Positions 54,702 through 64,000 of a DNA stretch of 64,000 nucleotides are shown here, piece after piece; position 1 is the stretch's first letter; each line of letters begins with the position of its first letter. Under the pieces are notes generated by a model. It made no database searches and was not told the DNA's origin. It saw only the letters and a program-made list of their open reading frames with translations. Source of the stretch: Mycobacterium sp. (GTDB lineage Bacteria; Actinomycetota; Actinomycetes; Mycobacteriales; Mycobacteriaceae); contig JACPVR010000009.1 of assembly GCA_016197405.1 (NCBI GenBank), positions 41,020 through 105,019 of the forward strand, written 5' to 3'. Made by a program: the position numbers and the translations under genes.

Positions 54702-56329
54702 GACTGCTCCATATGCGGGTAGTTGTGGTCGGTGGGCGGCACGAATGTCTCCTTGATGGAGCGCGCCGACGTCCAGCGCAACAGGTTGAGCGACGAGCCG
54801 GCCTTGTCGTTCGTGCCCGAGGCCCGCGAACCACCGAAGGGCTGCTGGCCCACCACCGCACCGGTCGGTTTGTCGTTGACGTAGAAGTTGCCCGCGGCGT
54901 TGCGCAGCCGGTCGGAGGCCCGCAGCACCGCGGCGCGGTCGTCGGCGATGACGGCGCCGGTCAGTGCATAGCGCGCGGTCTGATCGACGACTCCGAGGAT
55001 GTCGTCGAACTTGTCGTCCGGGTAGACGTGCACCGCCAGGATCGGGCCGAAGTACTCGTCGGCGAAAGCCTCGTCGGTGGGATCATCGGACAGCAGGACG
55101 GTCGGTCGCACGAAATAGCCTTCGCTGTCGTCATATTCGCCGCCGGCCGCAACGGTGACACCGGCGGCGCCTTTGGCCCGTTCGATGGCGCGCGCGTTCT
55201 TGGCGTAGGCCCGCTCGTCGATCAGGGCGCCGCCGTAGTTGCTCAGGTCGGTCACGTCGCCGTAGCGCAGCGCCTCGGTCGCCGACAGGAAGTCGTCGCC
55301 CATCTTCGACCACACCGAATGCGGGACGTAAGCGCGCGAGGCCGCCGAGCATTTCTGGCCCTGGTAGTCGAACGCACCGCGAATCAGTGCAGTGCGCAAC
55401 ACATCCGGTTGCGCCGAGGAATGCGCCACCACGAAATCCTTGCCTCCGGTCTCGCCCACCAGCCGGGGGTAGGTGTGGAAGCGGTCGATATTGGTGCCCA
55501 CCTCACGCCACAGGTGCTGGAACGTCGCGGTGGAACCGGTGAAGTGGATACCGGCCAGCCGGGGATCGGTGAGCACCACCTCCGACACCGCGAAACCGTC
55601 ACCGGTGACCAGGTTGATCACACCCGGTGGCAGGCCCGCGGCTTCCAGCAGCTGCATCGTCAGATAGGCCGAAAAAGTCTGTGTCACCGACGGTTTCCAC
55701 ACCACGGTGTTGCCCATCAGAGCCGGGGCGGTGGGCAGGTTGGCGGCGATGGCGGTGAAGTTGAACGGGGTGATGGCGTAGACGAAACCCTCCAGCGGCC
55801 GGTAATCGGTCCGGTTCCACACCCCGCGGCCGCTGACCGGTTGCTGCGCCAGGATCTGGCGGGCGAATGCCACATTGAATCGCCAGAAGTCGACGAGTTC
55901 GCAGGGCGCGTCGATCTCGGCCTGATAGGCGGTCTTGGACTGGCCGAGCATGGTCGCTGCGGCGATCTTCTCCCGCCACGGACCGGACAGCAGGTCGGCG
56001 GCGCGCAGGAAGACCGCAGCGCGTTCGTCGAACGGGGTGGCGGCCCAGTCATCCTTGGCGGCCAGTGCCGCGTCGACGGCCGCGACGGCCTCGTCGTGGC
56101 CGGCATTGGTCAGCGTGCCGAGCACCGCGCGGTGGCGGTGCGGCTGCACGACGTCGATGCGCTGCCCGCCGCCCATCCGGCGCCTGCCGCCGATGACATG
56201 CGGAAGATCTATCGGGTCGGCGGTCAGACTCTGCAAGGCGGTGGTGAGGCGGGTGCGCTCCGGAGAACCCGGGGCGAAATCGTGTACCGGTTCGTTGGCG
56301 GGAAGTGGCACGTCGGTGATCGCATCCAT
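54698..56329 (-). CDS. pruA: delta-1-pyrroline-5-carboxylate dehydrogenase
   Basis: 543 residues, ALDH family member RocA/PruA. ITPFNFTAIAANLPTAPAL, HFTGSTATFQHLW, ETGGKDFVVAHSSAQ (catalytic Glu), QGQKCSAASRAYVP (catalytic Cys) and the characteristic NFYVNDKPTGAVVGQQPFGGSR all fit P5C dehydrogenase. Converts glutamate semialdehyde to glutamate in proline catabolism. First gene of the pruA-putB operon; divergent from pruC with an 82-bp operator region. Confidence 0.96.
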   Translation of the reverse strand: MDAITDVPLPANEPVHDFAPGSPERTRLTTALQSLTADPIDLPHVIGGRRRMGGGQRIDVVQPHRHRAVLGTLTNAGHDEAVAAVDAALAAKDDWAATPFDERAAVFLRAADLLSGPWREKIAAATMLGQSKTAYQAEIDAPCELVDFWRFNVAFARQILAQQPVSGRGVWNRTDYRPLEGFVYAITPFNFTAIAANLPTAPALMGNTVVWKPSVTQTFSAYLTMQLLEAAGLPPGVINLVTGDGFAVSEVVLTDPRLAGIHFTGSTATFQHLWREVGTNIDRFHTYPRLVGETGGKDFVVAHSSAQPDVLRTALIRGAFDYQGQKCSAASRAYVPHSVWSKMGDDFLSATEALRYGDVTDLSNYGGALIDERAYAKNARAIERAKGAAGVTVAAGGEYDDSEGYFVRPTVLLSDDPTDEAFADEYFGPILAVHVYPDDKFDDILGVVDQTARYALTGAVIADDRAAVLRASDRLRNAAGNFYVNDKPTGAVVGQQPFGGSRASGTNDKAGSSLNLLRWTSARSIKETFVPPTDHNYPHMEQS

Positions 56330-56358
56330 AGCGCTCAGAATCGCTGACGGGGACCCAT

Positions 56359-56405
56359 CAACTGTTGGCCGATCAGCTAATACTCTTGCTAACTGTTAGT
56401 AGAAT
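56359..56405. promoter_or_regulatory. pruA-pruC operator region with two palindromes and leaderless pruC promoter
   Basis: CAACTGTTG (56359-56367) and CTAACTGTTAG (56389-56399) are related palindromes sharing AACTGTT, with centres 31 bp apart, about three helix turns. TAGAAT (56400-56405) is a -10 located 6 nt before the pruC ATG, pointing to a leaderless pruC transcript with the second palindrome directly upstream. Confidence 0.65.
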
Positions 56406-56411
56406 CAGCCA

Positions 56412-57992
56412 ATGGAGAATGCGGGCGTCGGCTTGGGACAGTTGCTGCTGGCCTTGGACGCCACCATGGTGAGCCTGATCGAGGCGCCGCGCGGGCTGGA
56501 TCTGCCGGTGGCCTCGGCCGCGCTGATCGATTCCGACGATGTACGGCTGGGGTTGGCGGTCAGCGCCGGATCCGCCGACATCTTCTTTCTGCTCGGCGTC
56601 TCCGATACCGATGCGTTGCGCTGGATCGACCGGCAGGCCGCCACCAGGGCCCCGGTGGCGATTTTCCTCAAGGAGCCCTCCGCCGCCGTCATCGCGCGGG
56701 CGGTCGGCACCGGCACCGCCGTGGTGGCCGTCGAACCACAGGCCCGGTGGGAGCGGTTGTACCGGTTGGTCAACCACGTCTTCGAACACCATGGCGACCG
56801 GGCCGATCCACGCTACGACTCGGGCACCGACCTGTTCGGCCTGGCGCAGTCCATCGCCGACCGCACCCACGGCATGGTCAGCATCGAGGACGCCCAATCG
56901 CATGTGCTGGCCTATTCAGCGTCCAGTGACGAGGCCGACGATCTGCGCCGGCTGTCGATCCTGGGCCGGGCGGGACCGCCCGAACACCTGCAGTGGCTGG
57001 CGCAGTGGGGTGTCTTCGACGCGCTGCGCGCCACGCCCGATGTGGTGCCGGTCGACGCGCGCCCGGAACTGGGGTTGCGTCCACGGCTGGCCATCGGCAT
57101 CCATCAGGGCAGCGCCGACCAGCGTCGCGCCGCGGCCTACGTCGGCACCATCTGGGTGCAACAGGGGTCGCGAACGCTGGCCGATGACGCCGAGGAGGTG
57201 CTGCGCGGTGCCGCAGTGCTGGCGGCGCGCATCATGGCCCGGCTGGCGGCGACGCCGTCAACACATGCCGTGCGGGTGCAGCAGCTGCTCGGGCTGCGTG
57301 ACCGCGATGACGCGCAGACCGACGATATCGCGCGTGAACTCGGCATCGCCACCGACGGGCGGGCCGCGTTGATCGGTTTCGAGAATGCGACACCGCATCC
57401 TCGGCTCGCCGACGTACTCGCGTTGAGCGCCAGTGCTTTTCAGCGTGACGCACAGGTCGCCAGCACCGGCGGCCGGGTCTATGTACTGCTGCCAGCCGCG
57501 GGCAAACCCGCCACCGTGACGTCCTGGGTGCGCGGCACCGTCGGTGCGTTGCGCAACGAACTGGGATTGGAACTGCGGGCCGTGATCGCCTCGGCGATCG
57601 CCGGCCTGGGTCAGGCAGGCGCGGCCCGCATCGAGGTCGACCGGGTGCTCGACAGTGCGGGTCGCCATCCCGGTGCGTTGGGTCAGGTGACATCGCTGGC
57701 GGAGGCCCGAACCACGGTGCTGCTCGACGAGATCGTCACCCGGGTGGCCGCCGACGCACACCTGATCGATCCCCGGATTCGTGAACTGCGCGAACATGAT
57801 CCGGCGCTGGCCGACACCTTGCGGGCCTATCTGGACAGCTTCGGTGACGTCGCCGCCGCCGCGCAGTGGCTGCATGTGCATCCCAACACCGTGCGCTACC
57901 GGGTGCGGGCCATCGAGAAACTGTTGGCGACGTCGCTGGCCGATCCCGATGTGCGGCTGCTGTTCTCGCTGGGGCTGCGGGCGCTGGCCTAG
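56412..57992 (+). CDS. pruC: PucR-type proline-catabolism regulator
   Basis: 526 residues. N-terminal domain of PucR type, central GGDEF-like/CdaR-like region, and a C-terminal PucR helix-turn-helix (DVAAAAQWLHVHPNTVRYRVRAIEKLL). Counterpart of Rv1186c (PruC), which activates the proline operon in response to proline. Divergent from pruA across a region holding two palindromes. The start is the ATG following a -10 by 6 nt. Confidence 0.93.
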   Translation: MENAGVGLGQLLLALDATMVSLIEAPRGLDLPVASAALIDSDDVRLGLAVSAGSADIFFLLGVSDTDALRWIDRQAATRAPVAIFLKEPSAAVIARAVGTGTAVVAVEPQARWERLYRLVNHVFEHHGDRADPRYDSGTDLFGLAQSIADRTHGMVSIEDAQSHVLAYSASSDEADDLRRLSILGRAGPPEHLQWLAQWGVFDALRATPDVVPVDARPELGLRPRLAIGIHQGSADQRRAAAYVGTIWVQQGSRTLADDAEEVLRGAAVLAARIMARLAATPSTHAVRVQQLLGLRDRDDAQTDDIARELGIATDGRAALIGFENATPHPRLADVLALSASAFQRDAQVASTGGRVYVLLPAAGKPATVTSWVRGTVGALRNELGLELRAVIASAIAGLGQAGAARIEVDRVLDSAGRHPGALGQVTSLAEARTTVLLDEIVTRVAADAHLIDPRIRELREHDPALADTLRAYLDSFGDVAAAAQWLHVHPNTVRYRVRAIEKLLATSLADPDVRLLFSLGLRALA

Positions 57993-58816
57993 CTGCGTTT
58001 GACGGCGTGCAGCGTGTAGGTCAGCGGTAGCCGTTCGGGGTGCTCGAGGAGGCGCCATTCCCCGTCGTCGCCTCTGCGCATGCGGCCCGGTAACGCGTCC
58101 CAGGGCACCGAGTCGTGCTCGACCAGCAGTGTCAGATCCAGACCGGCATCCAGTAGCGCGGCGATCACCTCGCCGAGGCCGTGGTTCCAGTCGCGCGCCT
58201 CGTTGTGGCCGAACTCGGTCTCGGTGTCGACGTATGTTCCCGGGTTGTCGAAGATCGTCGGTTCCGGTTGCTCGAAGTACGGATAGCGCAACACCAGGGC
58301 ATCGGTTCGCTGGTCGTCGATCGCCCACAGCACCGGATGACCTTCGCGCAGAAAGAGCCGGCCGCCCGGCCGCAACAGTGCGGCCACGGTCTGTGCCCAG
58401 CGCCGGATGTCGGGCAGCCAGCACAGCGCGCCGATACCGGTGAAGACGAAGTCGAAGCTGTTGTTCGCCAGCACTTCCGGCGCGCCGTAGACGTCGGATT
58501 CGACGTAGGCGATATCGGCACCGGCGTCGCCGGCCAACTGCCGGGCCAGGGCGATCGCGGTCGGCGAGAAATCGAGGCCGGTCATGGTGGCGCCGAGCCG
58601 GTGCAGCGAAAGGGTGTCGGTGCCGATATGGCATTGCAGGTGCAGTCCGCGCTGCCCGCTGAGGTCGCCGAGCCGGGGCATATCGAACCGCACCACGTCG
58701 GAGAGCCGGTTCGACTCCGAGATCAGCTCGGCCGCAGCGTAATCCGGTGACGTGAAGTGGGCGGGCGCACGGTCCTCCCAGAACGCCCGGTTGACCGCGT
58801 CATGCTCGGGATCCAT
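57989..58816 (-). CDS. class I SAM-dependent methyltransferase
   Basis: 275 residues: SAM-binding LHLQCHIGTDTLSLHRLGA and GLDFSPTAIALAR, then FDFVFTGIGALCWLPD and LLRPGGRLFLREGHPVLW. The His-Cys wording (LQCHIG) instead of GxGxG is usual for a group of mycobacterial methyltransferases. The substrate is unknown. Convergent with pruC (4 bp overlap) and 2 bp downstream of dapC on the same strand. Confidence 0.9.
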   Translation of the reverse strand: MDPEHDAVNRAFWEDRAPAHFTSPDYAAAELISESNRLSDVVRFDMPRLGDLSGQRGLHLQCHIGTDTLSLHRLGATMTGLDFSPTAIALARQLAGDAGADIAYVESDVYGAPEVLANNSFDFVFTGIGALCWLPDIRRWAQTVAALLRPGGRLFLREGHPVLWAIDDQRTDALVLRYPYFEQPEPTIFDNPGTYVDTETEFGHNEARDWNHGLGEVIAALLDAGLDLTLLVEHDSVPWDALPGRMRRGDDGEWRLLEHPERLPLTYTLHAVKRS

Positions 58817-58818
58817 CG

Positions 58819-59919
58819 TCAGCCCAGCCGGGCGACAGCCGCATCGATGCGTTCGTCGGTGGCCGTCAGCGCGATCCGCACGTGCTGTGCGCCGCGCGGG
58901 CCGTAGAACTCACCGGGTGCGGTCAGGATGCCGCGCTCGGCCAGCCATGCGACGGTGTCCCGGCAGGGTTCGCCGCGGGTCGCCCACAGGTAGAGACCGG
59001 CCTCGGAATGGTCGACGGTGAAACCGGCCTTGCGCACCGCGGGTAGCAGGACGTCTCGGCGTCGGGCATAGCGCTGTCGCTGCGCGACCTCGTGCGCGTC
59101 ATCGTCGAGTGCGGCGACCATCGCAGCCTGCACCGGCGTCGGGACCATCATCCCGGCGTGCTTTCGCACCGCCAGCAGCTCGGCGACCAAGGCCGGATCA
59201 CCGGCGACGAAACCGGCTCGGTAACCCGCCAGCGACGACGTCTTCGACAGCGAGTGCACCGCGAGCAGTCCGGTGTGGTCGCCGTCGCTGACCGAGGGGT
59301 GCAGCACCGATACCGGTGCGTCGTCCCAGCCCAGACCCAGGTAGCACTCGTCGGAAGCGACGATGGCACCACGCTCGCGCGCCCAGCCGACCACCTTGCG
59401 CAGGTGATCGACGCCGAGCACCCTGCCGGTGGGGTTGCTCGGCGAGTTCAGGAAGATCAGCGCGGGGCGTTGCGGTCCGAGCGCCGTGAGCGAGTCCGCA
59501 GCCAGCACCTGCGCGCCCGCCAGCCGTGCACCCACGTCGTAGGTGGGATAGGCCAGCTCGGGGATGACCACCAGATCGTCGCCGCCCAGCCCCAACAGTG
59601 TGGGCAGCCAGGCGATGAGCTCCTTGGTCCCGATCACCGGCAGTGCAGCATCTTCGGCCAGATCGGTGACGCCGTAGCGGCGCGCCAGCGCATCGGCCAT
59701 CGACCGGCGCAGCTGCGCGGTACCCGCGGTCGTGGGATATCCGGGCGCACTGCTCGCCGCGGCCAGCGCCTCCCGGATGACCGGGGCCACCTCGTCCACG
59801 GGGGTGCCGACCGACAGGTCGACTATGCCGTCAGGGTGTGCGCGGGCCTTGGCGGTGACATCGGCCAGGGTGTCCCAGGGAAAAACCGGGAGCTCGGCCG
59901 ACAACGGCCGGCGGGACAT
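58819..59919 (-). CDS. dapC: N-succinyldiaminopimelate aminotransferase
   Basis: 366 residues of the class I/II aminotransferase fold matching M. tuberculosis DapC (Rv1178) as remembered: ELPVFPWDTLADV start, GTPVDEVAPVIREAL, APGYPTTAGTAQLR, LNSPSNPTGRVLG, DECYLGLGWDD and PLP lysine in VHSLSKTSSLAGYRAGF. Makes N-succinyl-LL-DAP precursor by amination. Start ATG at 59919, 8 bp after fdxC; longer frame upstream overlaps fdxC and is not used. Confidence 0.94.
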   Translation of the reverse strand: MSRRPLSAELPVFPWDTLADVTAKARAHPDGIVDLSVGTPVDEVAPVIREALAAASSAPGYPTTAGTAQLRRSMADALARRYGVTDLAEDAALPVIGTKELIAWLPTLLGLGGDDLVVIPELAYPTYDVGARLAGAQVLAADSLTALGPQRPALIFLNSPSNPTGRVLGVDHLRKVVGWARERGAIVASDECYLGLGWDDAPVSVLHPSVSDGDHTGLLAVHSLSKTSSLAGYRAGFVAGDPALVAELLAVRKHAGMMVPTPVQAAMVAALDDDAHEVAQRQRYARRRDVLLPAVRKAGFTVDHSEAGLYLWATRGEPCRDTVAWLAERGILTAPGEFYGPRGAQHVRIALTATDERIDAAVARLG

Positions 59920-59927
59920 CGGTGCGC

Positions 59928-60251
59928 TCAGTCCTCGGCCTGGGGCGGCAGATCCTTGACGGCCTGCGGGTCGTTGTCGGTCTGGCCGACCTTCGAGGCG
60001 CCGCCCGGGGAGCCAAGCTCCTCGAAGAAATCGGCGTTGCTCTGCGTGTAGCTGGTCCACTGATCCGGCACATCGTCTTCGTAGAAGATGGCCTCGACGG
60101 GGCAGACCGGTTCGCAGGCTCCGCAGTCCACGCACTCGTCGGGGTGGATGTAGAGCATGCGTGCGCCCTCGTAGATGCAGTCGACGGGGCACTCTTCGAT
60201 ACATGCCTTGTCTTTGACGTCGACGCAGGGTTGAGCGATCACGTATGTCAC
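59928..60251 (-). CDS. fdxC: 7Fe-8S ferredoxin FdxC
   Basis: 107 residues. Ligand pattern [17 protein letters not shown] and [12 protein letters not shown] gives one [3Fe-4S] and one [4Fe-4S] cluster, as in mycobacterial FdxA/FdxC. C-terminal segment carries the acidic tail typical of the family. GTG start with GGAGAG upstream. Counterpart of Rv1177 and first in the unit fdxC-dapC-methyltransferase. Divergent from the PadR gene across 249 bp. Confidence 0.96.
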   Translation of the reverse strand: MTYVIAQPCVDVKDKACIEECPVDCIYEGARMLYIHPDECVDCGACEPVCPVEAIFYEDDVPDQWTSYTQSNADFFEELGSPGGASKVGQTDNDPQAVKDLPPQAED

Positions 60252-60448
60252 AGAACTCTCCTCGGCTCCTATTCAAGCGGGCTGCTGTGCGCTTAGTTCG
60301 GTGTGGGCTGTCGACCAGTATCCGGTGGCTGTAACCGGACGACTGTGCCAGTGTGCCCTAACTTTCGCGGGCGCGATTACCGGGTCCGCGGTTACTGATA
60401 CTAGACGTCGCATTCAGAAAGCTCAGCAACGACGCTGGTATGCATTTT

Positions 60449-60469
60449 GTTGCACTGCAACTTGTTGCA
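60449..60469. promoter_or_regulatory. overlapping inverted repeats, likely PadR operator
   Basis: GTTGCA-C-TGCAAC (60449-60461) and TGCAAC-TT-GTTGCA (60456-60469) share the central TGCAAC, giving two overlapping perfect 6-bp inverted repeats 32 bp upstream of the PadR ATG. The shape (two half-sites around a shared centre) fits autoregulation by a dimer, possibly at two sites. Confidence 0.7.
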
Positions 60470-60500
60470 TACCAACGGGTGCTCACCTACTGTTCTCCCG

Positions 60501-61064
60501 ATGGCACTGCCCCACGCGATCCTGGTATCGCTGTGCGAACAAACAGGTTCGGGCTACGAGCTCGCCCGTCGTTTCGACCGTTCGATCGGCTACTTCTGGA
60601 GCGCCACCCACCAGCAGATCTACCGCACGCTGCGCACCATGGAGGACGACGGCTGGGTCCTGGTGAACCCCGTGATCCAGCAGGGCCGGCCGGACAAGAA
60701 GGTCTACTCGGTGTCCGATATCGGACGCCTGGAGCTGGCCCGGTGGATCAGCGCCCCGCTGCAGGGTAAGGGCAGTGCGGTCACCGATACCCGTACCCGC
60801 GACCTGGCGGTGAAGCTGCGCGGCATGCAGTACGGCGGTGCCGGCGCCCTGAGCGCACTGCGCGAACAGGTTCGGGCACTGCGGGCCGAGCGCGCCGCAC
60901 TGCTCGATACCTATCGCGGGTTCGAGAAACGCCAGTTCGCCGACCCGGCGGCGTTGACCGGCGCCGCGCTGCATCAGTACCTGGTGCTGCGCGGCGGGAT
61001 CCGCGCCGAAGAGGGCTCGGTGGACTGGCTCGACGAAGTACTGGCCGCGATCGGGGGTAGCTAG
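60501..61064 (+). CDS. PadR family transcriptional regulator
   Basis: 187 residues: winged-helix start ALPHAILVSLCEQTGSGYELARRFDRSIGYFWSATHQQIYRTL (in part: GYFWSATHQQIYRTLRTME), then a helical C-terminal dimer domain (LREQVRALRAERAALLDTYRGFEKRQF). Counterpart of Rv1176c. The ATG at 60501 follows the operator-like repeats; upstream in-frame codons are not used. Adjacent to fadH with stop TAG directly followed by the fadH ATG, so co-transcription is likely. Confidence 0.92.
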   Translation: MALPHAILVSLCEQTGSGYELARRFDRSIGYFWSATHQQIYRTLRTMEDDGWVLVNPVIQQGRPDKKVYSVSDIGRLELARWISAPLQGKGSAVTDTRTRDLAVKLRGMQYGGAGALSALREQVRALRAERAALLDTYRGFEKRQFADPAALTGAALHQYLVLRGGIRAEEGSVDWLDEVLAAIGGS

Positions 61065-63098
<2,034 letters not shown>

Positions 63099-63123
63099 CC
63101 CCTACTGCCCACCACCCCTACTG

Positions 63124-63185
63124 CGCGAGCGAGCGTGTCTGTACACGAAACGCCGAGAGCATCTGTACAAACACGCTCGCTCGCG
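63124..63185. repeat. long intergenic palindrome between fadH and yceI-like gene
   Basis: Perfect 15-bp arms CGCGAGCGAGCGTGT (63124-63138) and ACACGCTCGCTCGCG (63171-63185), with inner TGTACA copies at 63140-63145 and 63164-63169. The hairpin sits between convergent stops (63098 and 63193) and may act as a two-way terminator. Its wording resembles a palindrome seen repeatedly in mycobacterial intergenic regions, so it may also be a dispersed repeat. Confidence 0.75.
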
Positions 63186-63192
63186 GGTGGGG

Positions 63193-63744
63193 TCAGGCCT
63201 GCTTGAGGGCTTCGATCTCCAGGGTGATGGTGACCTTGTCGCCGACGACGGCGCCACCGGTCTCCAGCGGCATGTCGATATCGATGCCGAAGTCCTTGCG
63301 GTTCAGCACAACCGACGCCTCGAAACCGGCGACGGCGCCGTGGCCCATACCGGGGTTGACACCGTTGAACTCCAGTGTGAGGCTGATCGGCTTGGTGACA
63401 CCCTTGAGGGTGAACTCACCGTCGAGCACGTACTCATCGCCCTTGGCCTGCACACCCGTCGAGCGGAAGGATGCGCTGGGGTGGTTCTCGACGTCGAAGA
63501 AGTCGGCGGCCTTCAGGTGGGCATCGCGCTGCTCGTTGCCGGTGTTGACCGAGGCAACGTCGATCTCGGCGGCAACCGATGCGGTGCCGTCCTCGGCGAC
63601 GGTGATCGCGCCGGAGAACGTGCCGAAGGTACCGCGGACCTTGCTGACTACCAGGTGTCGGACCGAGAAACTGATCGACGAGTGCACCGGGTCGATGGCC
63701 CAAGTCCCGGCTTGCAGATCGGCAGCGGTTACGGCGGCGGTCAT
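63193..63744 (-). CDS. YceI family lipid-binding protein
   Basis: 183 residues: GTWAIDPVHSSISFSVRHLVVSKVRGTF (in part: WAIDPVHSSISFSVRHL), TFSGAITV, a run of beta-strands VDASSVNTGNEQRDAHLKA-like, FDVENHPSASFRST and MPLETGGAVVGDKVTITLEIE near the end. YceI proteins are lipocalin-like beta-barrels that bind isoprenoid chains. No signal peptide, so probably cytoplasmic. A GGAGAC ribosome site precedes the ATG. Gene not recalled at this place in M. tuberculosis. Confidence 0.93.
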   Translation of the reverse strand: MTAAVTAADLQAGTWAIDPVHSSISFSVRHLVVSKVRGTFGTFSGAITVAEDGTASVAAEIDVASVNTGNEQRDAHLKAADFFDVENHPSASFRSTGVQAKGDEYVLDGEFTLKGVTKPISLTLEFNGVNPGMGHGAVAGFEASVVLNRKDFGIDIDMPLETGGAVVGDKVTITLEIEALKQA

Positions 63745-63868
63745 GGTGTCTCCTCAAGTGTGGGCGCCGGACCTCCCGGCACCTTCACGAGTCAAAACGG
63801 ACTACGGTCCACATCTATTCCGGGCGGCCGATGAGCGTGCGCAGATTACGAGAAATCCGCGGGCGGTT

Positions 63869-64000
63869 TCAAGGGGTGGTTGCAACGGGTGGGTTTTGTG
63901 ACAGTAGTTCGGTGAGGGCTTCTGCGGGTGTTTTCCAGTTGAGGGTTTGGCGGGGTCTGCCGTTGAGTTCAGCGGCGACCATGTCCAGATAACCTGGTCC
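63869..64000 (-). mobile_element. IS30-type transposase, C-terminal end (cut by window edge)
   Basis: Minus-strand open frame running off the window: YLDMVAAELNGRPRQTLNWK, then TPAEALTELL and a TGA at 63869-63871. AAELNGRPR-TL-WKTPAEAL is the C-terminal signature of IS30-family transposases. Only 43 codons are visible, so completeness and the terminal repeats cannot be judged; the inner side of the element lies beyond base 64000. Confidence 0.85.

Overview
The window comes from the chromosome of a rapidly growing mycobacterium (Mycolicibacterium type). It is GC-rich throughout, genes are tightly packed with many ATGA/GTGA overlaps, and about half of it follows the gene order I remember for M. 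tuberculosis Rv1218c to Rv1175c. No rRNA, tRNA or CRISPR array was seen. All homology statements are from memory of the families; no search was run.

Backbone, left part (1-15.2 kb): a drug-efflux ABC transporter (ATPase cut by the window edge, permease, small methyltransferase-like membrane protein), a DUF4126 membrane protein, the divergent glgC/glgM pair for glycogen and maltose-1-phosphate synthesis, a 55-residue DUF3117 protein, tagA, a DivIVA-like protein, gpgS-folP2, fadD6, a LOG-family hydrolase, a large P-loop protein and dapE.

First insertion relative to that backbone (15.2-22.4 kb): an HNH/DUF222 (13E12-type) protein with a perfect LexA box over a leaderless start, then a probable amine-utilisation module made of an alanine racemase, an (R)-selective amine transaminase, an APC permease and a LysR regulator with a perfect inverted-repeat operator, and an alpha/beta hydrolase. 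dapD (22.5-23.4 kb) returns to the backbone.

Second insertion (23.5-49.4 kb): a catabolic island around an mce lipid-importer operon. It holds two TetR regulators, two aldehyde dehydrogenases, a [3Fe-4S] ferredoxin, a Rieske oxygenase, an MshD-like acetyltransferase, a DUF35/thiolase pair, an acyl-CoA ligase, an SDR gene broken by an in-frame stop, a cytochrome P450, yrbEA/yrbEB, mceA-F, two Mce-associated proteins and a tandem CaiB/BaiF CoA-transferase. Three operons in it start from closely related promoters (TTGAC, 17 bp, TAAGGT) whose spacer and -10 contain an ACCT-N9-AGGT inverted repeat, so uptake and breakdown are probably one regulon. The inferred logic is import of a hydrophobic substrate by Mce, oxygenation by Rieske/P450 enzymes, CoA activation and thiolase/DUF35 carbon-carbon cleavage. 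The substrate cannot be read from sequence.

Backbone, right part (49.5-64 kb): a GH27 alpha-galactosidase lipoprotein and a glyoxalase-fold protein (neither remembered from M. tuberculosis here), then fadD36, a Nudix hydrolase, a secreted protein, the proline-catabolism genes putB-pruA with divergent regulator pruC, a methyltransferase, dapC, fdxC, a PadR regulator, fadH, a long intergenic palindrome, a YceI protein and the end of an IS30-type transposase at the window edge. Three lysine/diaminopimelate genes (dapE, dapD, dapC) fall in the window.
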